This document shows positions 12,022 through 12,316 of a stretch of DNA of 12,316 bases, in pieces. How positions within the stretch are numbered: the stretch's first letter is position 1; each line of letters begins with the position of its first letter. This stretch comes from Acidobacteriota bacterium (GTDB taxonomy: Bacteria; Acidobacteriota; Blastocatellia; Pyrinomonadales; Pyrinomonadaceae). The DNA lies in NCBI GenBank assembly GCA_005790265.1, contig SXVE01000029.1, forward strand, positions 1 through 12,316, given 5' to 3'. The translations under genes were made by a program, and so were the position numbers. Under the pieces are notes generated by a model. It saw only the letters and a list, made by a program, of their open reading frames with translations, was not told the DNA's origin and did not search any database.

Positions 12022-12316
12022 TTATTTCGCCGCTGCCGGTAAATCGGCGACCAATCTGAGCGAAACCGAAAGTTCGTCGAGCTGGAAATGCGGGCGCAAA
12101 AACGCGACGGCGCGGTAAGCGCCCGGTTTGCCCGGAACTTCCGCCACATCAATTCTCGCTTCGCGCAACGGGCGCGACGCTTTCGCGTTCTGGCTCGCCA
12201 CGTCCGAATCGAGCACGTAATTGTTAATCCAGCGATTTAAGAAATCCTGCGCTTCCTGCCTGGACATAAAGCTGCCAATTTTGTCGCGCATCATCGCTTT
12301 CAAATAGTGCGCGAAA
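12022..12316 (-). CDS. tssC: TssC sheath protein, C-terminal end (5' part outside window)
   Basis: The last 97 residues of TssC (VipB), the large subunit of the contractile sheath that surrounds the Hcp tube. The frame is open to the window edge and reads FAHYLKAMMRDKIGSF at the start, a hallmark of the conserved TssC C-terminal part. WINNYV and RPLREARIDVAEVPGKPG follow, then FLRPHFQLDELSVSLRLVAD, the closing β-strand region, and a short PAAAK tail. TAA is at 12022-12024. Internal Met or Leu codons near the edge are not real starts, because the conserved FAHYLK motif extends across them. It heads the visible part of the operon; tssB is expected just upstream but is not in the window. Confidence 0.95.
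   Translation of the reverse strand, partial: FAHYLKAMMRDKIGSFMSRQEAQDFLNRWINNYVLDSDVASQNAKASRPLREARIDVAEVPGKPGAYRAVAFLRPHFQLDELSVSLRLVADLPAAAK

Noticed and set aside
1..12316. tRNA, rRNA, CRISPR array, insertion sequence or attachment site
   Set aside because: No cloverleaf-like sequence with TΨC box, no spaced direct repeats of CRISPR size, and no transposase or integrase frame was seen. The heptamer arrays are far too short and lack spacers.

Overview
The window is the distal part of a type VI secretion system (T6SS) gene cluster. All T6SS genes lie on the minus strand, so they are transcribed from the right end of the window toward the left. At the left end they converge on the 3' end of a plus-strand housekeeping gene, class II fumarase (fumC). 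Base composition is roughly balanced, with many gcg/cgc codons. The protein types, the gene order (tssC-hcp-tssE-tssF-tssG-clpV-vgrG) and the intergenic heptamer repeats would fit a non-proteobacterial Gram-negative, perhaps an acidobacterium of the Blastocatellia type. That placement is an inference from general resemblance, since no marker gene is present.

Layout in transcription order (right to left): the C-terminal end of tssC (sheath), hcp (inner tube), tssE, tssF and tssG (baseplate/wedge), clpV/tssH (sheath-recycling AAA+ unfoldase), vgrG/tssI (spike), a DUF4123 adaptor/chaperone, a PAAR-repeat spike-tip protein, a 128-residue protein of a family I associate with PAAR/VgrG loci, and an unrecognised 81-residue charged protein. 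A large bidirectional hairpin terminator then separates the operon from fumC. Spacers are long and structured in the structural half (69-194 bp) and short in the PAAR end (19-28 bp).

The genes form one functional unit. Hcp rings stack inside a TssB/TssC sheath that assembles on a TssE/F/G-containing baseplate. VgrG tipped by PAAR is the piercing spike. DUF4123 proteins normally load a cargo effector onto VgrG, and ClpV dismantles the contracted sheath. The membrane complex (TssJ/L/M), TssK, TssA and TssB are not in the window, and no recognisable toxin or immunity gene is present.

The least ordinary features are not the genes but the DNA between and inside them. The vgrG leader has three mutually complementary segments that could form two exclusive hairpins. 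The tssF-tssG spacer is built largely of short heptanucleotide tandem arrays in inverted orientation. A different heptamer array is embedded in frame in ClpV, at the edge of a roughly 64-residue low-complexity insertion. Strong hairpins flank hcp on both sides.
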